In this document: positions 26,459 to 34,803 of the stretch, piece after piece
Layout of the letters: every line of letters begins with the position of its first letter
Position numbering within the stretch: position 1 is the stretch's first letter
NCBI GenBank assembly: GCA_947492825.1
Contig: CANLNT010000001.1
Coordinates: 2,604,001-2,668,000 of the forward strand
Source of the DNA: an uncultured Paracoccaceae bacterium
GTDB taxonomy: Bacteria; Pseudomonadota; Alphaproteobacteria; Rhodobacterales; Rhodobacteraceae
DNA length: 64,000 bases
Direction of reading: 5' to 3'
Program-made: the position numbers and the translations under genes
The notes under the pieces: model-generated
Seen by the model: only the letters and a program-made list of their open reading frames with translations
Databases searched by the model: none
What the model was told of the DNA's origin: nothing

Positions 26459-27537
26459 ACTTGCCCAAGACAATGCGTGCGATGGTGACAATGGGTCATG
26501 GTGATATCGACCAGATGGTGCTTCACACCGACTGGCCCCGGCCCGACCCTGGCCCTGGACAAGTGCTCATCAAGGTCGCCGCTTGCGGGCTGAACAACAC
26601 CGACGTGAACACCCGTTCAGGCTGGTATTCCAAGGCCGTGACCGACGCCACCACCGGCGGCAGTTTTACGGACGTGAACGACGAAGACCCCGCATGGGGC
26701 GGCACCCCGATCCAATTCCCGCGCATTCAGGGCGCGGATGCCTGCGGCCAGATCCTGGCCGTGGGTGACGGTGTTGACGCGGCCCGCATCGGCGAGCGGA
26801 TCATCACCGACAACTGGCTGCGTGACCCTGACGACCCGTTGGACAAGTCCAAAACCGGTTATTTCGGGTCCGAGATGGACGGCGGCTTTGCCGAATACAC
26901 CGTGATGCCGGCCCAGAACGCGCTGGCAATCACATCGGACCTCACCGACGCAGAACTGGCGACCTTTTCGTGCTCTTATTCGACGGCAGAGGGGATGCTG
27001 ACCCGCGCCGCAGTGACACAGGCCGACACCGTGCTGGTGCCCGGTGCCTCGGGCGGGGTCGGCGGCGCTGTGGTGCAATTGGCAAAGATGCGCGGCGCGC
27101 GGGTGATTGCGCTGGCCTCTCCAGCGAAACATGGCGATGTGGCCGCCTTGGGGGCGGACCGCGTCCTGCCGCGCGCCCCCAACAACTTGCACACGGCCCT
27201 TGGCGACGAAAAGATCACCGTTGTCGCCGATGTGGTCGGTGGCCCTTATTGGCCGACGCTGATCGACGTGCTGCAACGTGGCGGGCGCTATACATGTTCC
27301 GGTGCCATCGCCGGTCCGATCGTTGAATTTGACCTGCGCACCTTCTATCTGCGCGACCTCACCTTCACCGGCTCGACCGTCATCGACCCCGCTGTGATGA
27401 CCAACCTGATCCGCTATATCGAAAGCGGCGCGATCAAACCCGCTCTGGCCGCCACCTACCCGCTGGACCAGCTTCATGATGCGCAAAAGACGTTTATCGC
27501 CAAGGCACACACCGGCAATATCGTCGTGGTCCCCTGA
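26455..27537 (+). CDS. Zinc-type/quinone-oxidoreductase-like MDR dehydrogenase
   Basis: A 360-residue medium-chain dehydrogenase/reductase. The GroES-like N-terminal domain has PGPGQVLIKVAACGLNNTDVNTRSG, where the usual catalytic Cys-Gly-x-x-H is not preserved. RIQGADACGQILAVG and the NAD(P) motif VLVPGASGGVGGAVVQLAKMRGA (about residue 195) are clear. It resembles the zinc-less quinone reductase/crotonyl-CoA reductase branch. Its start overlaps the DMGDH-like gene, so it belongs to that operon. The reaction is unknown. Confidence 0.85.
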   Translation: MNLPKTMRAMVTMGHGDIDQMVLHTDWPRPDPGPGQVLIKVAACGLNNTDVNTRSGWYSKAVTDATTGGSFTDVNDEDPAWGGTPIQFPRIQGADACGQILAVGDGVDAARIGERIITDNWLRDPDDPLDKSKTGYFGSEMDGGFAEYTVMPAQNALAITSDLTDAELATFSCSYSTAEGMLTRAAVTQADTVLVPGASGGVGGAVVQLAKMRGARVIALASPAKHGDVAALGADRVLPRAPNNLHTALGDEKITVVADVVGGPYWPTLIDVLQRGGRYTCSGAIAGPIVEFDLRTFYLRDLTFTGSTVIDPAVMTNLIRYIESGAIKPALAATYPLDQLHDAQKTFIAKAHTGNIVVVP

Positions 27538-27645
27538 TGCCGCCGCACAATCGCAACACCTTCAGGCTTTCTGTCGCCGAAATCTTGCAAAATTTCGCAT
27601 TTTCAGATAGTTATACATCAGAAACCCAATGTAGGAGGATTGCCA

Positions 27646-27927
27646 TTGAAGGCCGTATTGTCGCGCCCGCCCAAGACACATGTCACCCATCTGACGTCTC
27701 CGCAGGTCCAACGATACTCCAAACCCGGCCATACCGTGCTGATCCTGTTTCTGGCAGCCCTGATGCTGCTGGCCTCGCTGATCCTCGCCGATGGCGGCGG
27801 GCCGCTCTTTGCGCTTGGCGCTCTTGCCACCGTGATCCTTGCAATCTGCGCCGCCGTCGCCCTGTTGCGGCAGACGCGGGCACACCTTGCGGCCCTCCTG
27901 GCGCGGCACCGCGCACCCAGCGGCTAG
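27646..27927 (+). CDS. Small two-helix membrane protein, TTG start
   Basis: A 93-residue protein with two predicted membrane helices (TVLILFLAALMLLASLIL, then FALGALATVILAICAAVALL) and a basic C-terminal tail (RQTRAHLAALLARHR). The TTG start at 27646 is supported by a perfect AGGAGG site (27634-27639), 6 nt upstream. Just before lies a short hairpin (CGAAAT/ATTTCG). I do not recognise a family. It stands inside the catabolic cluster and could be a small transport or scaffold subunit. Confidence 0.55.
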   Translation: MKAVLSRPPKTHVTHLTSPQVQRYSKPGHTVLILFLAALMLLASLILADGGGPLFALGALATVILAICAAVALLRQTRAHLAALLARHRAPSG

Positions 27928-27955
27928 GCCCGCGCCTTTCTGCGGGGCATCAGCC

Positions 27956-28138
27956 ATGAAAATCACCCGCAACACCGACAATCAAATCGGTCTCTCGCGC
28001 GCGCATCCCTACTGGCTGTCGGGCGGGCGACTAAAGTTTGAAACCCGCGCTGCGACCCTGGTAAAAATGGGCACCACCGCCGGGCCGATCGACTGGGGCG
28101 ACGGTACGCTTGGCGATCCCGTGGCGGTCTATTCATGA
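27956..28138 (+). pseudogene. N-terminal remnant of an enolase-superfamily (MR/MLE) gene
   Basis: A 60-codon reading frame beginning MKITRNTDNQIGLSRAHPYW. LSGGRLKFETRAATLVKMGT and GPIDWGDGT match, as I recall, the N-terminal capping domain of mandelate racemase/muconate lactonising enzyme proteins (YWLSGGRLKFE ... VKIETD-G--GWGEGT). The rest of the enzyme (about 310 residues) is absent. Its TGA overlaps the ATG of the complete family member that follows, so it is either a decayed duplicate or a short coupled reading frame. Confidence 0.55.
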
Positions 28139-29238
28139 AGGTCAGCAAAATCACCCTCTGGTCGGTCGCACTGACCAGCCACGACACCTATTACATGGCC
28201 GAAGGCAAGACCTGCGCCACCGTCACAACCCACGTCTTGCGGCTGGACACCGACAGCGGCCTCTCAGGCTGGGGAGAGGTCTGCCCAATCCCTCATTACC
28301 TACCCGCCTTTGCAGGCGGCATTCCCGCCGCGATCACCGAAATGGCCCCTGAAATCCTCGGGATCACACCCACAGGCATCGACGCGCCGATGCGCAAGCT
28401 TGATGGCTTTCTGCCCGGTCACGCGGCGGCAAAATCCATCGTGGACATGGCCCTGTGGGACCTCTACGGCCACGCGACCGATCTGCCGCTTTATCAATTG
28501 CTGGGCGGACGCACGCGGGCCGATATGCCGGTTTACCACTCGATCACCTGCGTTGCCCCGGATGAAATGGCCCGCATCGCGGCAGAGGCCTATGCCACAG
28601 GCGTCCGGCAGTTTCAGGCCAAGCTTGGCGCGGATGACAACTGGGAAGCGGACGCCGAACGCCTGATCAAGGTCCGCGCCGCTGTGGGCGACGGGCCGCT
28701 GGTTTACGGTGACTGGAACTGCGGCGCGTCCAAACTGCACGCCACCCGCACCGGTCGCGCCGTGGCGCATCTGGACGTGATGCTGGAACAGCCCTGTGCG
28801 ACGCTCGAAGATTGCGCTGCCGTTCGGCAGGCGACGGGCCTGCCGATGAAGATTGACGAATGCGCCTTCGATCAGTCAACGCTTTTGCGCGCGCATGAAT
28901 TGGGCTGCCTTGATGCGGTCGCGTTAAAGCTGTCCAAGTTCGGCGGATTGTCTGCGATGCGCCGCGCCCGCGATCTAACCGTCCACCTTGGTGCGCAGAT
29001 CTGTGCCGAATGCACATGGGGGTCCGACATCGTGACTGCCGCATCGCTGCATTTTGCCGCCTCAACCCCGCGTGGCGCACTCCTCAACACCTGCGATCTG
29101 GCCTCCTATGTGGCCCCGCGACTTTGCGCGGACGCCCCCACCCGCAGGAATGGCCGCATCGCGCCACCCGAAGGTCCAGGATTGGGCGTCACCCCTGACC
29201 CAGATGTCCTTGGCAACCCCATACTGGAGCTTGGCTAA
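28135..29238 (+). CDS. Enolase-superfamily MR/MLE enzyme (hydroxyproline-betaine epimerase / cis-3-hydroxyproline dehydratase-like)
   Basis: A 367-residue enzyme of the mandelate racemase/muconate lactonising group. The capping domain (GLSGWGEVCPIPHYLPAF) is followed by a TIM barrel. The acid/base pair can be placed as K163 (FQAKLG) and K265 (ALKLSKFGG). Metal ligands are D193 (YGDWN), E218 (LEQP) and D241 (KIDE). A two-lysine pair fits epimerisation or syn-dehydration of a proline-type substrate, and this numbering is what I remember for HpbD. Neighbouring demethylase genes support a betaine substrate. Final specificity is inferred. Confidence 0.82.
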   Translation: MKVSKITLWSVALTSHDTYYMAEGKTCATVTTHVLRLDTDSGLSGWGEVCPIPHYLPAFAGGIPAAITEMAPEILGITPTGIDAPMRKLDGFLPGHAAAKSIVDMALWDLYGHATDLPLYQLLGGRTRADMPVYHSITCVAPDEMARIAAEAYATGVRQFQAKLGADDNWEADAERLIKVRAAVGDGPLVYGDWNCGASKLHATRTGRAVAHLDVMLEQPCATLEDCAAVRQATGLPMKIDECAFDQSTLLRAHELGCLDAVALKLSKFGGLSAMRRARDLTVHLGAQICAECTWGSDIVTAASLHFAASTPRGALLNTCDLASYVAPRLCADAPTRRNGRIAPPEGPGLGVTPDPDVLGNPILELG

Positions 29239-29239
29239 C

Positions 29240-30514
29240 ATGCGCAAACTGACCTCTCATGCCGATTGGATCGCCCGCGCACAAGCGGTCCTGCCCGCCG
29301 GTGGCTTTGGCAACTTTGACCCCGGCATCATCATCGCGCGCGGTGCAGGCAGCAGGGTCTGGGACGAAGACGGGGCGGAATATGTCGACTACCTGATCGG
29401 CTCTGGCCCGATGTTGCTGGGCCACGGCCATGCGGAAGTGACCGAAGCCGTGTTGGAACAGCTGCCCAAAGGCATGACCTTCTTTGCCAACAACGCCCAA
29501 GGCATCGCACTGGCCGAAGCGATCGTTGACGCGGTACCGTGCTGCGAACAGGTCCGGTTTGTCACCTCAGGCGGCGAAGCGGACATGTACGCGATCCGCC
29601 TCGCCCGCGCCTTCACCGGGCGCGACAAGATCCTCAAATTCGAAGGTGGCTACCACGGGATGAGCGCCGAGGCACAGATGAGCCTCGCGCCCGCAACCCG
29701 CGTCAACTTTCCGCAAGCGGTGCCTGACAGCGCGGGCATCCCGCAGGGCGTCGCCGATCAGATGCTGATCGCGCCGTTCAATGATCTGGACGCCGTTGCT
29801 TCGCTACTGGACGAACAGAGCGATATCGCCGCCATCATTGTCGAACCTTTGCAGCGTATCATCCCTGCCGCCCCCGGCTTTCTGCAAGGGCTGCGCAACC
29901 TCTGCGACCGGCACCATGTGCTGCTGATCTTTGACGAAATCGTCACCGGGTTCCGGCTTGCCTATGGCGGCGCGCAGGAACGCTATGGTGTGACCCCCGA
30001 CATCTGCACATTGGGCAAGATCATCGGCGGCGGTTTTCCTCTCGCCGCCGTTGGTGCCAGCGCCGACATCATGCGCCACTTCGACCTTCGCGCCGTTGGC
30101 CCGGACAAATGGCTGATGCAACTGGGCACGTTGTCCGGCAATCCCATTGCCGCCGCCGCAGGCCTCAAAACGATGGAGGTGCTGCGCCGCCCCGGCACCT
30201 ACGACCGCCTGCGCGCGCTGGGGCATACTTTGCAGGACATGCAATCCTCCGCACTGGCAAAGGCAGGCATCCCGCACCAAATCTGCGGCGATCCCACACT
30301 CTTTGATCTGTACTTTACCGACACACCTTGCACCGACTACCGCTCAGCACAGCACCGCGACCCAAAGACCAACGCGACCTACAATGCTGTCCTGCGGCAG
30401 CACGGCGTCTTCAAATCACCGGGCAAGCTCTACCCTTCGCTAGCGCTGACCGAGGGTGATCTGGACCTGACCCAAGCAGCGGTGCAGGCCGCCGTTGCCG
30501 CCATCGCCGCCTGA
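29240..30514 (+). CDS. Class III aminotransferase (glutamate-1-semialdehyde aminomutase-like)
   Basis: A 424-residue PLP enzyme starting right after the MLE-type gene. It resembles HemL-type aminotransferases: RVWDEDGAEYVDYLIGSGPMLLGH, FVTSGGEADMYAIRLARAFTGRDKILKFEGGYHG, IFDEIVTGFR and the PLP lysine in TLGKIIGGGFPLAAVG. It is unlikely to be the biosynthetic HemL, since it sits in a catabolic operon and is divergent in the substrate loops. It would transaminate an intermediate to a semialdehyde or keto acid. Long upstream extension overlapping the previous gene was rejected. Confidence 0.88.
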   Translation: MRKLTSHADWIARAQAVLPAGGFGNFDPGIIIARGAGSRVWDEDGAEYVDYLIGSGPMLLGHGHAEVTEAVLEQLPKGMTFFANNAQGIALAEAIVDAVPCCEQVRFVTSGGEADMYAIRLARAFTGRDKILKFEGGYHGMSAEAQMSLAPATRVNFPQAVPDSAGIPQGVADQMLIAPFNDLDAVASLLDEQSDIAAIIVEPLQRIIPAAPGFLQGLRNLCDRHHVLLIFDEIVTGFRLAYGGAQERYGVTPDICTLGKIIGGGFPLAAVGASADIMRHFDLRAVGPDKWLMQLGTLSGNPIAAAAGLKTMEVLRRPGTYDRLRALGHTLQDMQSSALAKAGIPHQICGDPTLFDLYFTDTPCTDYRSAQHRDPKTNATYNAVLRQHGVFKSPGKLYPSLALTEGDLDLTQAAVQAAVAAIAA

Positions 30515-30602
30515 CAATCCGGTTGCCATCGGATCACCCCGCGATAGACTTTGCAGCAACGGCGCGCCGACGGCGCGCATTCGTCAGGTAAGGACCACAT
30601 AA

Positions 30603-31472
30603 ATGGCAAAACTCGCATTCCTTGGCCTTGGTGTCATGGGCTACCCCATGGCCGGACATCTGGCCGCCGCCGGTCATGACGTCACCGTCTATAACCGCAC
30701 AGCCGCCAAGGCCGCGGCATGGGTGGCGGAACATGGCGGCGCATCTGGCGACACGCCTGCCGCTGCCGCTGCCGGGGCAGAGATCGTGTTCGCCTGCGTT
30801 GGCAACGACGACGACCTGCGCGCCGTCTGTACCGGCCCCGACGGGGCCTTTGGCGCAATGTCGGCCGGCGCGCTTTTTGTGGACCACACCACCGTCTCCG
30901 CCAAAGTCACGGCAGAGCTTTATGCCACAGCCAAAGACGCGGGCCTTGGCTTTGTGGATGCGCCGATTTCGGGCGGTCAGGCGGGGGCCGAGAACGCGCA
31001 ACTGTCGATCATGTGCGGCGGCGATCAGGCGCACTACGATCAGGCCGAACCGGTGATGAACACCTACGCCAAGCTGTGCCGCCGCATCGGCGACAGCGGC
31101 GCAGGCCAGATGACCAAGATGTGCAACCAGATCGCCATCGCCGGGCTTGTTCAGGGTCTGTCAGAGGCGCTGCACTTTGCGGACAAGGCGGGCCTTGATG
31201 GCCGCGCGGTGGTCGAAGTCATCAGCCAGGGTGCTGCTGGCAGCTGGCAGATGGCGAACCGGTTTGAAACCATGCTCGATGACCACTTTGACCACGGCTT
31301 TGCTGTTGACTGGATGCGCAAGGATTTGGGCATCTGCCTTGATACCGCAGATGAAAACGGCGCCAGCCTGCCGGTGACCGCGCTGGTGGATCAGTTCTAC
31401 AAGGACGTCCAGAAGATGGGCGGCGGACGCTGGGACACCTCATCCCTGTTCAAACGCCTGCAAAAGCTCTGA
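30603..31472 (+). CDS. 3-hydroxyisobutyrate dehydrogenase-family oxidoreductase
   Basis: A 289-residue beta-hydroxyacid dehydrogenase. The NAD(P) motif is FLGLGVMGYPMAGHLAAAGHDVTVYNR. The substrate motif is FVDAPISGGQAGAENAQLSIMCGG. The catalytic Lys lies in GAGQMTKMCNQI, and the last domain has KDLGICLDTADENGASLPVTA. Related enzymes act on 3-hydroxyisobutyrate, tartronate semialdehyde or succinic semialdehyde. It is 88 bp after the aminotransferase and probably handles its semialdehyde product. AGGTAAGGA-type sequence precedes the start. Confidence 0.9.
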   Translation: MAKLAFLGLGVMGYPMAGHLAAAGHDVTVYNRTAAKAAAWVAEHGGASGDTPAAAAAGAEIVFACVGNDDDLRAVCTGPDGAFGAMSAGALFVDHTTVSAKVTAELYATAKDAGLGFVDAPISGGQAGAENAQLSIMCGGDQAHYDQAEPVMNTYAKLCRRIGDSGAGQMTKMCNQIAIAGLVQGLSEALHFADKAGLDGRAVVEVISQGAAGSWQMANRFETMLDDHFDHGFAVDWMRKDLGICLDTADENGASLPVTALVDQFYKDVQKMGGGRWDTSSLFKRLQKL

Positions 31473-31497
31473 CAGGCAGAATCTGGCCTGACGGACC

Positions 31498-31511
31498 TGA
31501 CAGGCCTGTCA
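31498..31511. promoter_or_regulatory. Perfect 14-bp palindrome upstream of vgrG
   Basis: TGACAGGCCTGTCA, with no spacer. A partial copy of the left arm, CTGACAGGC, lies 28 bp upstream across the previous stop codon. There is no T run, so it is not a simple terminator. It may be an operator for the T6SS gene or part of a transcript end. Confidence 0.35.
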
Positions 31512-31591
31512 AGGCCGGGAACCCCTGATTGCCAAAAGTTCAATCCATGTTAGCCTATGATTGTATTTTTCGACACAACCGGATTTGAGCC

Positions 31592-33706
31592 ATGAACGCG
31601 CCATTCAAGCAAGATGCCCGTATGGGCCGCCTGTCCACGGCAATTGGCAAGGACAAGCTGAACCTGCTGCAGTTCGACGGGCAGGAACACGTCAACAGCC
31701 TGTTCTGCTATCGGGTCGAGGCTTTGGCAGATACCGATGCCGTCGATTTCGACGCATTGATCGGTACCCATGCGACCGTGCATCTGACAAGTTTTGACCT
31801 GCCAGAAGTGCCGTTTGACGGCGTAGTCTCCGAAACCCAACTGTTGGGGCCCGGCACCAACGGCTGGCGCTATGAACTGACCCTGCGCCCGTGGCTGTGG
31901 TTGCTCAGCCTGCGGCGCAAGCAGCAAATTTATCACAACATGACCGTTGTCGACATCATCGAAGAGGTATTCGGCCCCTACGGCAAGGACCATGAATTCA
32001 AGCTGTCCGACAGCTATCCGGTGCTGGAATACACCGTTCAATATGGCGAAAGCGACATGGCCTTCGTGATGCGCCTGATGGAACGCTTTGGCATCAACTA
32101 CCACTTCACCCACAGCGAGGGCACGCACAAGCTGGTGCTGACCGACACGCTCAGCGCGCATGACGAAACCCCCGGCAAGGCCCGCCCGTTTCTGGGGGTC
32201 GAAGATCATCACCGCGCCGAAGAGGAACACTTTTGGGAAATGCGCCCAGCCCGCAGGTTGACCACCGGTGCGATCCGCCTGACCGACTACAACTTCAAAA
32301 CCCCCACCGCCGCGATGGAGGCAGAGCGTGCAGGCGATGCCGCCTATACCGAAGGCCAACTCGAAAGCTATGACTACCCCGGTCTCTACCTCGATCAACC
32401 GCAGGGCAAGGGCGTGGCCCGTCTGCGCATTGATCAGGAACGCGGCCAGGACCCGCGCCACCGAGGCGTAGGCGATTGTGCGTCGCTGCGGGCGGGCCAG
32501 ACCGTCAAGGTCACAGGGCTGACCGTCCCCGGCGTGGGCGAGGCGTTGTGCCTGTCTGCGCAACACAGCTACCGCGCGGGCGACTACAATTCGGCTGGCG
32601 ACGATGGTGGCCCCAGCTATGAGGGGCGTCATCTGCTGATGCCCAGCGCCACCCCGCTGCGCCCCGAGAAAAAGACCCCGCTGGCCCGCGTACAGGGCCC
32701 GCAAACGGCGACTGTCGTTGGCGAAGGCGAGATTGATTGCGACGAATATGGCCGCATCCTCGTACACTTTCACTGGGATCTGGAAAAGCGTTACTCCATG
32801 CGCTGCCGGGTCAGCCAGAACTGGGCTGGCAACGGCTGGGGCGGCATGGTCATCCCGCGCATCGGGATGGAAGTGCTGGTTGAATTCCTTGAAGGCGATC
32901 CTGATAAACCGCTTGTCACCGGCTGCGTCTACAACGGCAAGAATGACGTCCCCTACCCGCTGCCTGACAACAAGACCCGCAGCACCTTCAAGACCGACAC
33001 GCACCAGGGCACCGGCTTTAACGAGTTGCGGTTCGAAGACAAGAATGGCGCGGAAGAGATCTATGTCCACGCCCAAAAGGACCGCAACGAAAAGACCCTC
33101 AACAACCATTCCGAACGGATCGACAACAACTGGGTGCAATCCGTGGGCCACAACAAATCCATCGAAGTCCACAACAACCACGTCGAATCAATCGGCGGCA
33201 ACATGAGCCTGACCGTCGGCCCCTCTGGCATAGGTCAGGTGGTCAGCGGCGCCGTGACTGGTATCGCGGGCGGCATTGGCAATATCGCCAAAGAACTTGG
33301 CATCCCCGGCGCGCTGAACCCCGGCGAGGGCAACTTGCAGGTTCTGATCGAAAAGGTCCGATCCGAAACCATTGGCCTTGCCTCGACCACGATGATTGGC
33401 GTCTCCTCCAGCACCACGGTCGGCAAGTCGATTGAGGTGACATCCGGCAAGACCATGGGTGTGACGGTTGGCGAACGCTCGACCGAAAGTGTCGGCAAGA
33501 CCAAGTCAATTGACGTGGGCGATGAGCTAACGATTACCGTCGGTGCCAGCCGCCTGATCATGAAGAAGGACGGTACGATCCAACTGATTGGCAAGGACAT
33601 CCAATTCAAGGCCTCCAGCAACATCAACAATGAGGCGGGCAGCAAGATGACCGTCAAGGCGGGTGGTGACATCATCTTGAAAGGCTCCAAGGTCAACATG
33701 AACTGA
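31592..33706 (+). CDS. vgrG: Type VI secretion spike protein VgrG
   Basis: A 704-residue tip protein (TssI). The gp27-like/phage GPD domain runs over about residues 10-340 (PFDGVVSETQLLG, WLWLLSLRRKQQIYHNMTVVDI). The gp5 OB-fold is at about 360-450 (EYGRILVHFHWD, SMRCRVSQNWAGNGWGGMVIPRIGMEVLVEFLEGDPDKPLVTG). A repetitive beta-helix needle follows, rich in valine-glycine repeats, and ends VKAGGDIILKGSKVNMN. There is a Gly/Ala-rich insert near residue 555. It carries no C-terminal effector domain. No tss genes are in the window, so this is an orphan vgrG with cargo genes. Confidence 0.94.
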   Translation: MNAPFKQDARMGRLSTAIGKDKLNLLQFDGQEHVNSLFCYRVEALADTDAVDFDALIGTHATVHLTSFDLPEVPFDGVVSETQLLGPGTNGWRYELTLRPWLWLLSLRRKQQIYHNMTVVDIIEEVFGPYGKDHEFKLSDSYPVLEYTVQYGESDMAFVMRLMERFGINYHFTHSEGTHKLVLTDTLSAHDETPGKARPFLGVEDHHRAEEEHFWEMRPARRLTTGAIRLTDYNFKTPTAAMEAERAGDAAYTEGQLESYDYPGLYLDQPQGKGVARLRIDQERGQDPRHRGVGDCASLRAGQTVKVTGLTVPGVGEALCLSAQHSYRAGDYNSAGDDGGPSYEGRHLLMPSATPLRPEKKTPLARVQGPQTATVVGEGEIDCDEYGRILVHFHWDLEKRYSMRCRVSQNWAGNGWGGMVIPRIGMEVLVEFLEGDPDKPLVTGCVYNGKNDVPYPLPDNKTRSTFKTDTHQGTGFNELRFEDKNGAEEIYVHAQKDRNEKTLNNHSERIDNNWVQSVGHNKSIEVHNNHVESIGGNMSLTVGPSGIGQVVSGAVTGIAGGIGNIAKELGIPGALNPGEGNLQVLIEKVRSETIGLASTTMIGVSSSTTVGKSIEVTSGKTMGVTVGERSTESVGKTKSIDVGDELTITVGASRLIMKKDGTIQLIGKDIQFKASSNINNEAGSKMTVKAGGDIILKGSKVNMN

Positions 33707-33751
33707 CCGCCCGCGCGCGCGCCTATCCGTCAGGAAAGCTGGAAAAACCAA

Positions 33752-34801
33752 ATGCATTGGATCGTTGTCAAACTCCGCGCGCATGGAACCCACCCGGTGT
33801 CCCATGACACGGACATGATCCTGAAAACCTACTTTGACGAAGCGCCGGGCGAACACTCCGACCGCAACACTGATGGGGACCAATACACCGTTGATGCCGA
33901 ACACGCGGTCACCATCCGCAATCCCCGTGCCAACAATTGCTGGCACCGGATCACAGAGGCTGAATTCAACACCGGCACCTATCATTTCTACGTCTGGGCC
34001 GAACCCTATGCGACCGCCGCCTTTGCCCATGGCAGCGATGTGGCCGTGGGGCGGGTGAAACTGGAACGCAGGCATGAAACCTATCGCGGCCCCGCCTCAG
34101 GCGCGGGCATGACACTTTACGCCGGTGTCGACCCAGAGGATGAACTGATCGTCTATGACCTCAAGATCGCCAATTCGGTGATCCAATATATCGTGGACGA
34201 GATGAACACCAACCGCACCAGCGGCTTTGTCATGCGACATCTGGATATGCGGGACGACGCGGCCTTTCTGCGCTGGCTGCAATGGCCCTGGGCCACCGGT
34301 GATGCCTTTCGCAGCTTTCTGACCACCTATGGACCCTGGGATCACAAACCCAAGATTGGCCCGCATTGGGGCGAATTGAACCGGCTGGGCAATGCGACCG
34401 AATACTATTTCTACGATTTCTGGAGCAACATTCACTACGGTTTCATCATGCGCATGGCAGGCTACAGCGAAGACGGCATGCTCTGGGGGTCAAACGCGAT
34501 GCAATGGATCGATCACGCCGAAGGTGACAGCCAGTTTGATCAGGAACCGATGAAAGCCGGCTGGCGTCTGGCGCAGGCGATGGGCGGCAACCCCAACGGG
34601 CGCGATGTGACCCGCACCGATATCCTGACCATCCTGCAAAACCACACCCACTGGAACCACCCCGTGCGCATGTCCCAAGGTGCCACAGCCGCGCCTGCGC
34701 GCCCTTCGACCCTGCAACAGTTCCAGGACGAGATGAACCGCTTTGACAATATGTCACCCATAGATCAGGCCAACATGCTGCGCCGCATGTTAGGGGGTTA
34801 G
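33752..34801 (+). CDS. Probable T6SS cargo effector with polymorphic toxin type 44-like domain
   Basis: A 349-residue protein directly after vgrG. The central region (about residues 190-290) has GPWDHKPKIG, YYFYDFWSNIHYGFIMRMAG and a C-terminal amphipathic part with DQEPMKAGWRLAQAMG. These match my memory of the toxin-44 (Ntox44) domain, a predicted nuclease of polymorphic toxins (WDHKP ... YFYDIWSNIHYGYVGRAAGF). The N-terminal 120 residues are a separate domain, maybe for loading on VgrG. No signal peptide. The catalytic residues are not defined here; His and Asp in this block are candidates. Confidence 0.65.
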   Translation: MHWIVVKLRAHGTHPVSHDTDMILKTYFDEAPGEHSDRNTDGDQYTVDAEHAVTIRNPRANNCWHRITEAEFNTGTYHFYVWAEPYATAAFAHGSDVAVGRVKLERRHETYRGPASGAGMTLYAGVDPEDELIVYDLKIANSVIQYIVDEMNTNRTSGFVMRHLDMRDDAAFLRWLQWPWATGDAFRSFLTTYGPWDHKPKIGPHWGELNRLGNATEYYFYDFWSNIHYGFIMRMAGYSEDGMLWGSNAMQWIDHAEGDSQFDQEPMKAGWRLAQAMGGNPNGRDVTRTDILTILQNHTHWNHPVRMSQGATAAPARPSTLQQFQDEMNRFDNMSPIDQANMLRRMLGG

Positions 34802-34803
34802 CC

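Noticed and set aside
27605-27625. Third RpiR operator-like site (TATACATCAG)
   Set aside because: Only the right half resembles the repeat; the dyad is not formed.
31550-33181. 543-codon minus-strand frame opposite vgrG
   Set aside because: Antisense shadow; vgrG has full family motifs and normal third-position composition.
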